A stretch of 10,090 nt of DNA from an uncultured Erysipelotrichales bacterium (GTDB taxonomy: Bacteria; Bacillota_I; Bacilli_A; Erysipelotrichales; Coprobacillaceae), in assembly GCA_934754755.1 (NCBI GenBank), contig CAKVJS010000028.1, forward strand, positions 1 to 10,090, in the 5' to 3' direction. Both the position numbers and the translations under genes were made by a program. The notes beneath the pieces are model-generated. The model saw only the letters and a list, made by a program, of their open reading frames with translations. It had not been told where the DNA came from and searched no databases. Below are positions 1 through 7,873 of the stretch, piece by piece. Each line of letters opens with the position of its first letter. Position 1 is the stretch's first letter.

Positions 1-729
1 GATGTCTACACATTTGGCCCAACTTTTCGTGCCGAAAACTCAAATACAAGTACCCATGCTAGTGAATTCTGGATGATTGAACCAGAAATTGCATTCGCTG
101 ATTTAGTGGATGATATGGATTTGATCGAAGACTGTATTAAATATTGTATTACCTATGTATTAGACGCTGCCCCGGCAGAAATAGAATTCTTAAATCAGTT
201 TGTTGATAATCAATTACTAGATCGCTTAACGAAAATGAAAGATGCTTCGATTCGACGCATGGAGTATACGGAAGCTATCGATATTTTAGAGAAGTCTAAT
301 AAGAAATTTAAGTATCCTGTTTCTTGGGGAGTTGATCTAGCAACGGAACATGAACGCTATTTGTGTGAAGAAGTTGTCAAAGGCCCAATCTTTATTACGG
401 ATTATCCAAAGGATATTAAAGCCTTCTATATGCGTTTGAATGACGATCAAAAAACAGTCGCTGCCTGTGACTTATTAGTGCCTGGGATCGGGGAACTCGT
501 AGGGGGTAGTCAACGGGAAGAACGATACGATTACTTACTTCGACGCATGGAAGAGATGCACATTGAACAAGAAGATTTGGCTTGGTATTTAGATTTACGA
601 AGATATGGTGGTGTAAGTCATGCGGGATTTGGACTAGGGTTTGAACGACTTGTTATGTATATGACAGGTATTGTAAATATTCGAGATGTCATTCCTTATC
701 CACGAACACCAAGAAACTTAAAATTTTAG
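1..729 (+). CDS. asnS: Asparaginyl-tRNA synthetase, C-terminal part (5' end outside window)
   Basis: Cytoplasmic class II aminoacyl-tRNA synthetase that charges tRNA-Asn with asparagine using ATP. The reading frame is open from base 1, so the window holds the last 242 residues, roughly half of a usual 430-465 residue AsnRS. The fragment opens in the class II motif 2 region, with FRAE at fragment residues 9-12 followed by [17 protein letters not shown], a signature typical of AsnRS rather than AspRS. Motif 3 (GFGLGFER, residues about 209-216) carries the ATP-contacting Arg, and the C-terminus RDVIPYPR is typical of the family. The N-terminal OB-fold anticodon-binding domain and motif 1 lie upstream of the window. 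The first in-frame ATG in the window (base 73) is internal, not the start. The stop is followed 8 bp later by a dehydrogenase gene with no terminator between, so the two are probably cotranscribed. Nothing looks degraded. Confidence 0.96.
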   Translation, partial: DVYTFGPTFRAENSNTSTHASEFWMIEPEIAFADLVDDMDLIEDCIKYCITYVLDAAPAEIEFLNQFVDNQLLDRLTKMKDASIRRMEYTEAIDILEKSNKKFKYPVSWGVDLATEHERYLCEEVVKGPIFITDYPKDIKAFYMRLNDDQKTVAACDLLVPGIGELVGGSQREERYDYLLRRMEEMHIEQEDLAWYLDLRRYGGVSHAGFGLGFERLVMYMTGIVNIRDVIPYPRTPRNLKF

Positions 730-737
730 GGGAAAGT

Positions 738-1703
738 ATGAAACAACAAGAAAATATAGTCTTTTTAGATGCGAATACACTTGGTGCAGATATCAATATT
801 AAGCCTTTAGAAACCTTCGGTAACCTTACCGTTATTCCCGATTGCAAAATAGAAGATATTGCAAATGCGATTCAAGAGGCGACCATTGTAATTACGAATA
901 AAAAATCGTTAGGTAAAAGGGAACTTGAACATGCAAAAAGGGTTTCTTTGATTTGCGAGTGTGCAACGGGATATAATAATATTGATATCGCATATTGTAA
1001 ACAACATAATATAACCGTATGTAATATTAGTGGCTATGCAACGAATGGTGTGGCGCAACATACCTTTGCCTTATTGTTGGATTTATTTGATAAAAATACG
1101 TACTATCATTCCTATATTACTTCTGGAGCCTATAGTGCTAATCCACTATTTACCCATTTTGAAAATACTTTTTATGAATTATCGGATAAGCGTTGGGGTA
1201 TTGTTGGAATGGGTGCGATCGGACAAAAGGTTGCTAATATTGCAACTGCCTTTGGCGCTCATGTACAATACTTCTCTACAAGTGGTAAAAATAAGCAGCA
1301 GCCATATCCATGTGTTGACTTTGATACTTTGCTTACGACGAGTGATATTATTAGTATTCATGCACCATTAAACGAACAAACGGAAAATCTATTTACTACA
1401 AAGCAGTTTGTTAAAATGAAAAAGAGTGCCTATATCATTAATGTAGGACGCGGTAAAATTATTCATGAAGCTTCCTTAGCCAAGGCATTAATGGAAGATC
1501 AAATCGCTGGCGCGGGACTTGATGTGTTTAGTCAAGAACCCTTGGAAAAGGAAAGTCCATTACTACAAGTACCAGCTGATAAATTAAGAATGAGCCCGCA
1601 TATAGCTTGGGCAACGAAAGAAGCGAGAGAGCGAATTGTACAGGAATTAGTTTTAAATATACAAGCATATAAAGCAGGGGAAGCAAGGAATCATTGTTAT
1701 TAG
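738..1703 (+). CDS. D-isomer-specific 2-hydroxyacid dehydrogenase, NAD(P)-dependent
   Basis: Cytosolic oxidoreductase that interconverts a 2-keto acid and the D-2-hydroxy acid (glycerate/hydroxypyruvate, D-lactate or similar). At 321 residues it has normal family length. The N-terminal substrate-binding lobe (about 1-100) includes CATGYNNID (75-83). The Rossmann domain (about 100-290) has the dinucleotide loop GMGAIG at 157-162. The catalytic set is present: Arg238 in NVGRG, Glu267 in DVFSQEP, and His288 in SPHIAW with the family Trp291. The segment after the second beta strand reads YFSTSGKN (178-185), with no Asp at the usual NAD-selecting position, so NADP use is possible. The start is the ATG after AGGGGAAAG, overlapping the asnS stop region. 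The 8-bp gap implies cotranscription with asnS, and a terminator follows. Substrate cannot be assigned from sequence; glycerate dehydrogenase (hydroxypyruvate reductase) is my best guess. Confidence 0.9.
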   Translation: MKQQENIVFLDANTLGADINIKPLETFGNLTVIPDCKIEDIANAIQEATIVITNKKSLGKRELEHAKRVSLICECATGYNNIDIAYCKQHNITVCNISGYATNGVAQHTFALLLDLFDKNTYYHSYITSGAYSANPLFTHFENTFYELSDKRWGIVGMGAIGQKVANIATAFGAHVQYFSTSGKNKQQPYPCVDFDTLLTTSDIISIHAPLNEQTENLFTTKQFVKMKKSAYIINVGRGKIIHEASLAKALMEDQIAGAGLDVFSQEPLEKESPLLQVPADKLRMSPHIAWATKEARERIVQELVLNIQAYKAGEARNHCY

Positions 1704-1716
1704 TATCGTATTCATT

Positions 1717-1748
1717 ACAAAGGGGAGAATAGTAACTCCTTTTTTTGT
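1717..1748 (+). terminator. Rho-independent terminator after the dehydrogenase gene
   Basis: The arm AAAGGGGAG (1719-1727) pairs with CTCCTTTTT (from 1736) through four Watson-Crick pairs, two G-T wobbles and an outer A-T run, around an 8-base loop, and ends in a run of seven T. It lies 13 bp after the stop and closes the asnS-dehydrogenase unit. Confidence 0.8.
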
Positions 1749-1777
1749 ATTTTACACAGATAGTGCAGTCAATATCA

Positions 1778-1806
1778 TTGTCAATCCATCAATTATATGA
1801 TATACT
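1778..1806 (+). promoter_or_regulatory. Sigma-A-type promoter for the DEAD-box helicase gene
   Basis: The -35 element TTGTCA (1778-1783) and -10 element TATACT (1801-1806) are separated by exactly 17 bp. TGA (1798-1800) directly before the -10 fits the extended -10 TGN motif. The site lies downstream of the preceding terminator and 27 bp before the ATG. Transcription would start near 1813, giving a short leader that contains AAAGG (1821-1825) as ribosome binding site. Confidence 0.75.
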
Positions 1807-1833
1807 CAAACAAGTTTTAGAAAGGTTGAAAGA

Positions 1834-3417
1834 ATGGATAATAAATTTGAAACATTAGGTTTAAGTAATGAGGTTTTAGAAGCAATTAAGGATATGGGGT
1901 TTACAACACCTTCAAAAATACAAGAAGAAGCGATTCCCGTGCTATTAGAAGGCAAGGATATGATTGGACAAGCGCAAACGGGAACTGGTAAAACATTGGC
2001 TTTTGGTGGGGGATTATTAACAAATATTACTCCAAGTAAAAACAAAAATCCGCAAGCTGTTATTATATCCCCTACTAGGGAATTAGCGATGCAAATATAT
2101 GAAGAATTACGTCGAGTAGGAAAATATAATGGTAGTCGATTAGTATGTGTGTATGGTGGAAGTGAAATTGGTACGCAAATTCGTGAAATAAAAAGAGGCT
2201 GTGATATTATTATTGGTACGCCAGGTAGAGTTTGTGATTTAATGCGAAGAGATGTATTGGTTTTAGATGATGCCCGCTATATCGTATTAGATGAAGCAGA
2301 TGAAATGTTAAATATGGGATTTATTGAAGATATTGAGTTTGTCTTACATAGATTACACCCACAAAGACAGATTATATTATTTTCTGCAACGATGCCAAAA
2401 CCAATCAAAGATATCGCAGTTAAGTATATGAAAAGTGATTATGAACATATTGCGATTGTATCAAAAACAAAAACGGCTACGTCTGTTAAACAATATTATT
2501 ATGAAACAACAATGGCCAATCACTTTGAAACACTATGTCGTATTTTAGATGTATCAAATATAACAACGGGAATTATTTTCTGTAAAACAAAGAGAACAGT
2601 TGATGAAATTACCGTTAAATTGCAACAAGCTGGATACTTTGTAGAGGCTATGCATGGGGATTTAAGTCAAAATCACCGAACAAGAACATTGCGTCGTTTT
2701 AAGGAAGGAAAAGTACACTTTTTAATTGCGACCGATGTAGCTGCTAGAGGTATAGATGTAGAAAATGTAACGCATGTTATTAACTATGAATTACCACAAG
2801 ATATTGAATCGTATATTCACCGTATTGGTCGAACAGGACGGGCTAATAAAGAAGGACTAGCTTATTCCATTATTACACCAAAAGAAAGAGGAATGTTACG
2901 CCAAATTGAAAGAGTGACGAAATCAACGATCAAAAAGGCAGAAATTCCAACGTTAAAATCAATTGAAAAAGCAAAATTAGAAATGTTAACGCAAACGATT
3001 GAAGATACCGTAGCGACGGGAAAACATAAACGATTTAAACAATTTGTTCAAGATATGGATGAAGCGCAAGTGGTCGACTTCACAGCTGCTCTGTTTGCCT
3101 TGCAATATGAAAATATGTTAGGTTTCTCTTATGAAAAGGATAGCATTGCCCTTACGAATAATCGAAGAACGAACAACGGCAATTATACGAAAATTTCTTT
3201 AAATGTAGGACGTAAAGATAAAATTCGAGTACCACAGATTCTGGAATTCATTACGAAAAATGCTGGTATCCGAGGCAATGATATTGGAAACATTGCGATT
3301 CGAGAAAGTGTGACATATATCGACATAAACGCTAAAAGTAGTCAATCGGTATTAAAAAAATGCCAAAATAAGAGCTTTAATCGCCGCAAAATCCGCGTAG
3401 AACTAGCGAAATATTAG
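1834..3417 (+). CDS. DEAD-box ATP-dependent RNA helicase (DeaD/CshA type) with DbpA-like RNA-binding domain
   Basis: ATP-dependent RNA helicase that remodels RNA duplexes; family members act in ribosome assembly, cold adaptation and RNA decay. It has 527 residues. Core motifs appear in order: Q motif (F5, GFTTPSKIQ 22-30), I AQTGTGKT (47-54), Ia PTREL (80-84), Ib TPGR (129-132), II DEAD (153-156), III SAT (184-186), IV IIFCKTK (247-253), V ATDVAARGID (299-308) and VI HRIGRTGR (329-336). After a helical linker (about 350-430), residues 452-526 resemble the DbpA RNA-binding fold, with lysines and arginines throughout. That domain targets 23S rRNA in DbpA, but its presence also fits DeaD and CshA, so I do not choose between them. 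The start is the ATG after AAAGG; the gene has its own promoter and terminator and appears monocistronic. No catalytic residue is missing. Confidence 0.95.
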   Translation: MDNKFETLGLSNEVLEAIKDMGFTTPSKIQEEAIPVLLEGKDMIGQAQTGTGKTLAFGGGLLTNITPSKNKNPQAVIISPTRELAMQIYEELRRVGKYNGSRLVCVYGGSEIGTQIREIKRGCDIIIGTPGRVCDLMRRDVLVLDDARYIVLDEADEMLNMGFIEDIEFVLHRLHPQRQIILFSATMPKPIKDIAVKYMKSDYEHIAIVSKTKTATSVKQYYYETTMANHFETLCRILDVSNITTGIIFCKTKRTVDEITVKLQQAGYFVEAMHGDLSQNHRTRTLRRFKEGKVHFLIATDVAARGIDVENVTHVINYELPQDIESYIHRIGRTGRANKEGLAYSIITPKERGMLRQIERVTKSTIKKAEIPTLKSIEKAKLEMLTQTIEDTVATGKHKRFKQFVQDMDEAQVVDFTAALFALQYENMLGFSYEKDSIALTNNRRTNNGNYTKISLNVGRKDKIRVPQILEFITKNAGIRGNDIGNIAIRESVTYIDINAKSSQSVLKKCQNKSFNRRKIRVELAKY

Positions 3418-3421
3418 GAAC

Positions 3422-3452
3422 AAAGAATATACATAGCTATATTCTTTTTTTT
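3422..3452 (+). terminator. Rho-independent terminator after the helicase gene
   Basis: A perfect 10-bp stem, AAAGAATATA (3422-3431) with TATATTCTTT (3438-3447), closes a six-base loop and runs into eight T. It begins 4 bp after the helicase stop codon. The stem is AT-rich, so strength depends on the long T-tract. Confidence 0.88.
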
Positions 3453-3466
3453 ATTTTCAAAAACTA

Positions 3467-3495
3467 TTGAATGAAATGGGTTACAGGATTATAAT
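3467..3495 (+). promoter_or_regulatory. Sigma-A-type promoter for ppdK
   Basis: The -35 element TTGAAT (3467-3472) and a perfect TATAAT (3490-3495) are spaced 17 bp apart, just after the helicase terminator. Transcription would start near 3502, giving a leader of about 25 bases that contains AGGGGGT as ribosome binding site ahead of the ATG at 3527. I see no obvious operator in this short region. Confidence 0.8.
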
Positions 3496-3526
3496 GGATA
3501 CTATATACAAAGGGGGTTAGTTATAA

Positions 3527-6193
3527 ATGAAAAAGTATGTATATATGTTTAGTGAAGGTAATGAAACAATGCGTGATCTACTTGGGGGAAAGGGAGCCAA
3601 TTTGGCAGCTATGGTTAATCTTGGTTTACCCGTACCACAAGGTTTTACAGTAACAACACAAGCTTGTAATGAATATTATCAAGATGGTAATACCATCAAC
3701 GATAGTATGCAACAACAAATTGATGATTGTTTAGTAAAGTTAGAACAATTAACCAAAAAAAAATTAGGTGATGAAGAAAATCCATTGTTAGTATCCGTGC
3801 GTTCCGGGGCTAAATTTTCCATGCCTGGTATGATGGACACTGTTTTGAACTTAGGTTTGAATGATAAAACGGTGGAAGTACTAGCTAAAAAAACAAATAA
3901 TCGACGTTTTGCCTTTGATAGTTACCGCCGTTTTATTCAAATGTATAGTGATGTCGTTTGTGAAATTGATAAGGAAAAATTTGAAGCTGTTTTACGGGCT
4001 ATTAAAGAGGTAAAAGGATATCAAAGTGACCTTGACATTACAACCGAAGATTTCGAAACGACTGTCATCCCAAGCTATAAAAACATATTTAGAGAATCTA
4101 TGCATACCCATTTCCCGCAAGAGCCCAAAGAACAACTGATGGGGGCTATCATTGCGGTATTCCAATCTTGGAATAATGAGCGAGCAACCATCTATCGAAA
4201 TATTAATAATATCTCCCACACCTTAGGAACCGCCGTAAATATCCAACAAATGGTTTTTGGTAATATGGGAGAAGACTCCGGTACCGGTGTATTATTCACT
4301 AGAAATGCAGCAACTGGGGACAATCATATTTATGGTGAATATTTAATTAATGCCCAAGGAGAGGATGTCGTAGCAGGTATTCGCACGCCACAAAAAATAG
4401 CTGCCTTAGAACAAGATATGCCAGCTATTTATGAACAATTAGTTACCATCGTAAAGGGACTAGAAAGACATTATCGCGATATGCAGGACTGTGAATTTAC
4501 CGTAGAGCATGGTACTTTATATATCTTACAAACGAGAAATGGTAAACGAACAGGTAAGGCTGCTCTTAAAATTGCCGTTGATTTAGTAGAAGAGGGATTG
4601 ATTAATAAACTAACAGCTTTAACCCGCCTAGAAGCAGATCAAGTCTCGCAACTACTATACCCTAATTTTACAGCGCAAGCTTTGCGTAATGCTTCGCCTG
4701 TTCTTAAAGGATTACCAGCTTCTCCCGGAGCTGGATCTGGTAAGGTCTATATGAGCGCACAAAAAGTACATGAACAAAAAATAGCTGGGGAAAACGTTGT
4801 TTTAGTACGACATGAAACATCTCCGGAAGATATCCAAGGAATGGTCGATTGTAATGGAATCCTAACTTCTACTGGTGGTATGACTTCCCATGCAGCAGTA
4901 GTTGCTAGAGGTATGGGAAAATGTTGCATTGTTGGAGCTAAGGATTTACATATTGATTATGATAATAAAACATTTACCATTGATGGTACAACGTATCCAG
5001 AGGGAACGGAACTTTCCTTTGATGGTACAACGGGTAATGTCTATACGGGTATATTAGAAGTCGAGGATTCTGCTTTAACAGGTGACTTTGCGACCATGAT
5101 GGAATGGGCTGACGAAGTGAAAAAATTGGAAGTGCGAGCCAATGCTGATACACCAAAAGATGCACAGGTAGCGATGAAATTTGGTGCTGAGGGAATTGGG
5201 TTGTGCCGTACGGAGCATATGTTCTTTCAAAACGATCGCATTGCCTATGTAAGACAAATGATTCTATCCGATACATTAGAAGAAAGGCAAAAAGCACTCG
5301 ACTGTTTATATGATTTCCAGCTAGAAGACTTTAAAGATATTTATCGTACGATGGCAAGTTTACCAGTGACGATTCGTCTGCTGGATCCTCCTTTGCATGA
5401 ATTCTTGCCTCATACCGATGAAGAATATCAAGTTGTCGCAAACAAGTTAGGAAAAAGTATGGAGGCAGTTAAGGCGAAGGGCGCTTCTTTACAGGAAGCC
5501 AATCCTATGTTAGGACATCGTGGGTCACGTTTGGCCATTACTTATCCCGAGATTTATAATATGCAAGTTCGGGCAATTATTGATGCAGCTATTGAGATCG
5601 AAGAAGAGCTTTGTATTACGATTGTTCCTGAAATTATGTTACCTTTAATTGGTACAGAAGCAGAAATGGTATTTGTAAAGTCAAATATTACAAAAATGAT
5701 CGAACAAATAAAGAAAGAAAAGCAATCAAACATACAATATAAGATTGGAACAATGATTGAAACCCCTCGTGCTACCCTAGTAGCTGATAGTATCGCAAAA
5801 CATGCTGAATTTTTCTCGTTTGGTACGAATGATTTAACCCAAATGACCTTTGGTTTTTCTCGCGATGATATTGCTGGATTTATTGGCGATTATACAAGAA
5901 ATAATATTTTACCAATCGATCCTTTTGTCTCGCTAGATCAACAAGGTGTAGGCCAATTGGTGAAACAGGCAGTAAAAAAAGGAAGATCTATAAAATCAGA
6001 TTTAAAAATTGGTGTTTGTGGAGAACATGGTGGTGATCCGGAATCGATCAAATTTTTTCACCGCGCGGGATTAACGTATGTTTCTTGTTCACCATATCGA
6101 GTGTTGGTTGCGCGTTTAGCTGCTGCACAAGCCTCTGCGGAAGAAATGTTGGTGGAACATTTAAGCGACAGTGTGCTAATTTTAGATAAGTAA
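3527..6193 (+). CDS. ppdK: Pyruvate, phosphate dikinase (PPDK)
   Basis: Cytosolic enzyme of pyruvate/PEP metabolism: PEP + AMP + PPi <-> pyruvate + ATP + Pi. In fermentative anaerobes it often runs towards pyruvate as a PPi-linked counterpart of pyruvate kinase. It is full length (888 residues). The N-terminal ATP-grasp domain (about 1-340) contains GGKGANLA (20-27) and GMMDT (101-105). The swivelling phosphohistidine domain (about 390-505) has GGMTSHAAV with His455. The C-terminal PEP/pyruvate TIM barrel (about 520-880) has Arg561, Arg617, Glu745, Asn768 and Cys831 in CGEHGGDP. These numbers coincide with the catalytic residues known for the Clostridium symbiosum enzyme, so the protein aligns almost without gaps and should be active. 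Its own near-consensus promoter and a strong terminator make it monocistronic. No PPDK regulatory kinase/phosphatase (PDRP) gene is adjacent. Confidence 0.98.
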   Translation: MKKYVYMFSEGNETMRDLLGGKGANLAAMVNLGLPVPQGFTVTTQACNEYYQDGNTINDSMQQQIDDCLVKLEQLTKKKLGDEENPLLVSVRSGAKFSMPGMMDTVLNLGLNDKTVEVLAKKTNNRRFAFDSYRRFIQMYSDVVCEIDKEKFEAVLRAIKEVKGYQSDLDITTEDFETTVIPSYKNIFRESMHTHFPQEPKEQLMGAIIAVFQSWNNERATIYRNINNISHTLGTAVNIQQMVFGNMGEDSGTGVLFTRNAATGDNHIYGEYLINAQGEDVVAGIRTPQKIAALEQDMPAIYEQLVTIVKGLERHYRDMQDCEFTVEHGTLYILQTRNGKRTGKAALKIAVDLVEEGLINKLTALTRLEADQVSQLLYPNFTAQALRNASPVLKGLPASPGAGSGKVYMSAQKVHEQKIAGENVVLVRHETSPEDIQGMVDCNGILTSTGGMTSHAAVVARGMGKCCIVGAKDLHIDYDNKTFTIDGTTYPEGTELSFDGTTGNVYTGILEVEDSALTGDFATMMEWADEVKKLEVRANADTPKDAQVAMKFGAEGIGLCRTEHMFFQNDRIAYVRQMILSDTLEERQKALDCLYDFQLEDFKDIYRTMASLPVTIRLLDPPLHEFLPHTDEEYQVVANKLGKSMEAVKAKGASLQEANPMLGHRGSRLAITYPEIYNMQVRAIIDAAIEIEEELCITIVPEIMLPLIGTEAEMVFVKSNITKMIEQIKKEKQSNIQYKIGTMIETPRATLVADSIAKHAEFFSFGTNDLTQMTFGFSRDDIAGFIGDYTRNNILPIDPFVSLDQQGVGQLVKQAVKKGRSIKSDLKIGVCGEHGGDPESIKFFHRAGLTYVSCSPYRVLVARLAAAQASAEEMLVEHLSDSVLILDK

Positions 6194-6197
6194 GATG

Positions 6198-6220
6198 AAC
6201 CGGCTCATGCCGGTTTTTTT
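6198..6220 (+). terminator. Strong rho-independent terminator after ppdK
   Basis: A perfect 7-bp stem, AACCGGC (6198-6204) with GCCGGTT (6209-6215), closes the tetraloop TCAT and is followed by an uninterrupted T-run to 6220. It starts 4 bp after the ppdK stop. It has the most GC-rich stem of the four terminators in this window. Confidence 0.93.
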
Positions 6221-6284
6221 ATGTTTGAGGCGAACAATTAAGGATAAGTGCTTTGGATATTTTCTTTTTCGATCTTGGATTGGA

Positions 6285-6313
6285 TTTACCTTAGTCTCTT
6301 TTACGTGTATAAT
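6285..6313 (+). promoter_or_regulatory. Probable promoter of the rhomboid-galU-membrane protein operon
   Basis: A perfect -10 TATAAT (6308-6313) lies 17 bp from a weaker -35 TTTACC (6285-6290, four of six consensus bases). It is the only convincing promoter between the ppdK terminator and the rhomboid start. A leader of about 25 bases would carry AGGAG (6334-6338), 6 bases before the ATG. Confidence 0.65.
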
Positions 6314-6344
6314 AAAGGTAGATATATAAAAATAGGAGATAACA

Positions 6345-6953
6345 ATGAAGGAATGCTATAAAAAATCACCGGTTACTTTTATCATAATTTTGATTTGTTT
6401 AGGCGTATATGGGTTCAATCTCGTGAAATTTGGTGATGGGTTGAATGCTTATGAAGCATTGTTGGCAGGGGGATTATATCCACCACTTGTTATCAAATAC
6501 CACCAATGGTACCGACTTTTTAGTGCTAATTTCATTCATTTTGATATCCTACATATCCTTTGTAATTGTTATTCCATCTATGTAGTAGCGACGAAAATGC
6601 GTTTGGAACAGTTACTCGCAACAAAACGATATATTTTTTTGATTCTTATTTCCTCGCTTGCTACAACGGGCATTCCATGTTTGTTGTATCAGTGGGGGCT
6701 ATTAGGCGATACCATTATGGCAGGGCTAAGTGGCGTCATCTTTGGACTTGTCGGCGCTATGTTAGTGCTGGCTTTCGAGTATCGGGGCCATTATATGCAA
6801 GTTTTTAAACAAATATATCCTAGTTTACTCTTAATGTTGGTTATTTCTTTACTCGTTCCTTCTATATCGTTAGTGGGGCATGTAGCGGGAATGATTGGTG
6901 GAATAACGGCTATGTATGTCATGATCAAATGTAGACCATTAACATCTTGGTAG
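6345..6953 (+). CDS. Rhomboid family intramembrane serine protease
   Basis: Integral membrane protease that cleaves transmembrane segments of other membrane proteins within the lipid bilayer. It has 202 residues, close to the minimal six-helix bacterial rhomboid core. Visible hydrophobic helices are at about 11-29, 66-82, 95-114, 124-143, 157-174 and 177-194. The catalytic dyad is present: Ser129 in GLSG (127-130, helix 4) and His179 in GHVAG (178-182, helix 6). The conserved HxxxN of helix 2 is His70/Asn74, with His65 before it, as in E. coli GlpG. No extra N-terminal cytosolic domain or zinc finger is present. The start follows AGGAG with ideal spacing. It is the first gene of the operon, 34 bp before galU with no terminator between. 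The substrate is unknown; a role in envelope protein turnover or signalling is inferred from context only. Confidence 0.9.
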   Translation: MKECYKKSPVTFIIILICLGVYGFNLVKFGDGLNAYEALLAGGLYPPLVIKYHQWYRLFSANFIHFDILHILCNCYSIYVVATKMRLEQLLATKRYIFLILISSLATTGIPCLLYQWGLLGDTIMAGLSGVIFGLVGAMLVLAFEYRGHYMQVFKQIYPSLLLMLVISLLVPSISLVGHVAGMIGGITAMYVMIKCRPLTSW

Positions 6954-6987
6954 TGTAAAACTCATAAAATAAAGGAGAATATAAGAA

Positions 6988-7872
6988 ATGAAAGTAAAAA
7001 AAGCAATTATTCCTGCGGCTGGCTTAGGGACACGGTTCCTACCTGCAACAAAAGCATTGGCGAAAGAAATGTTACCCATTGTAGATACACCAACGATTCA
7101 ATATATTATCCAGGAAGCTGTGGATAGCGGTATTGAAGAAATTTTGATTATTACGAATGCAAATAAACACGCTATTGAAAATCACTTTGATAAATCCTAT
7201 GAATTAGAAGCAAGATTGCGTGAATCAGGGAAAATGGAAGAAGTTAAAATGATTGAAGGTATCGCTAATATGGCCAATATATATTATATTCGTCAAAAGG
7301 AACCAAAAGGATTGGGGCATGCGGTGCTCTGTGCTAAATCCTTTATTGGTGATGAACCTTTTGCGGTATTATTAGGTGATGATGTGGTAGTTAATAAACA
7401 AGGTAGACCAGCTTTACAACAAATTATTGATGCCTATTATGCAACCCAAGCCTCCGTGGTAGGTGTACAAACGGTCCCCCTTGCAGATGTAAGTAAGTAT
7501 GGTATTGTTTCACCGGTTAAAAATATGTCAGATGGCAGACTTGTAAAACTTGACGATATGATTGAAAAACCTAATATTGAAGAAACACCAAGTCAGTTAG
7601 CCGTATTAGGACGCTATGTTTTGACACCAAAGGTTTTCGAGTTATTAGAGAGTCAAGAAAAAGGAGCGGGTGGAGAAATCCAACTTACCGATGCCATTGA
7701 TCGCTTGTTGGATATCCAAGCTGTGTATGCATATGATTTTGAAGGGATACGGTATGATGTTGGTGATAAATTTGGTTTTATTAAAGCGACCATTGACTTT
7801 GCTTTAGATCATCCCGATTTGCATGATAAAGTAGAAGAATATATGATATCTCTAATAGAAAGGAAAAAATAG
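6988..7872 (+). CDS. galU: UTP-glucose-1-phosphate uridylyltransferase (UDP-glucose pyrophosphorylase)
   Basis: Cytosolic nucleotidyltransferase: UTP + glucose-1-phosphate -> UDP-glucose + PPi. UDP-glucose feeds glycolipid, teichoic-acid-type polymer and capsule synthesis and galactose metabolism. It has 294 residues, the normal length for bacterial GalU/GtaB. Signature motifs are the N-terminal nucleotide-binding loop AAGLGTRFLPATK (10-22) with KEMLP (26-30), GLGHAV (108-113), the metal-binding LGDD (129-132), EKP (193-195), GGEIQLTD (228-235) and YDVGDKFGF (256-264). These place it in the GalU/GtaB group rather than RmlA or GlmU. The start follows AAAGGAGA with good spacing. It sits between a rhomboid protease gene and a small membrane protein gene that begins 1 bp after its stop, so all three are likely one operon. 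galU is also symbolised gtaB or hasC in Gram-positive bacteria. Confidence 0.97.
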   Translation: MKVKKAIIPAAGLGTRFLPATKALAKEMLPIVDTPTIQYIIQEAVDSGIEEILIITNANKHAIENHFDKSYELEARLRESGKMEEVKMIEGIANMANIYYIRQKEPKGLGHAVLCAKSFIGDEPFAVLLGDDVVVNKQGRPALQQIIDAYYATQASVVGVQTVPLADVSKYGIVSPVKNMSDGRLVKLDDMIEKPNIEETPSQLAVLGRYVLTPKVFELLESQEKGAGGEIQLTDAIDRLLDIQAVYAYDFEGIRYDVGDKFGFIKATIDFALDHPDLHDKVEEYMISLIERKK

Positions 7873-7873
7873 T

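Noticed and set aside
73..729. ATG at 73 as the start of a separate short synthetase-like protein
   Set aside because: The same frame is open from base 1 and encodes AsnRS motif 2 upstream of this ATG, so this is an internal methionine of a gene cut by the window edge.
1030..1371. Open frame of 113 codons inside the dehydrogenase gene, + strand, other frame
   Set aside because: It lies wholly within a well-supported gene, has no ribosome binding site and no recognisable protein features.
1806..2045. Antisense open frame overlapping the start of the helicase gene
   Set aside because: It is opposite the conserved Q motif and Walker A region, without promoter or ribosome binding site.
4974..5297. 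Antisense open frame of 107 codons opposite ppdK, and similar shorter ones at 3992-4219, 4747-4929 and 5075-5257
   Set aside because: All are antisense to highly conserved PPDK coding sequence; they lack ribosome binding sites and family motifs and are best explained as codon-composition shadows.
6566..6808. Out-of-frame open frame inside the rhomboid gene
   Set aside because: The in-frame product has the catalytic Ser and His of a rhomboid; the alternative frame shows no coherent protein.
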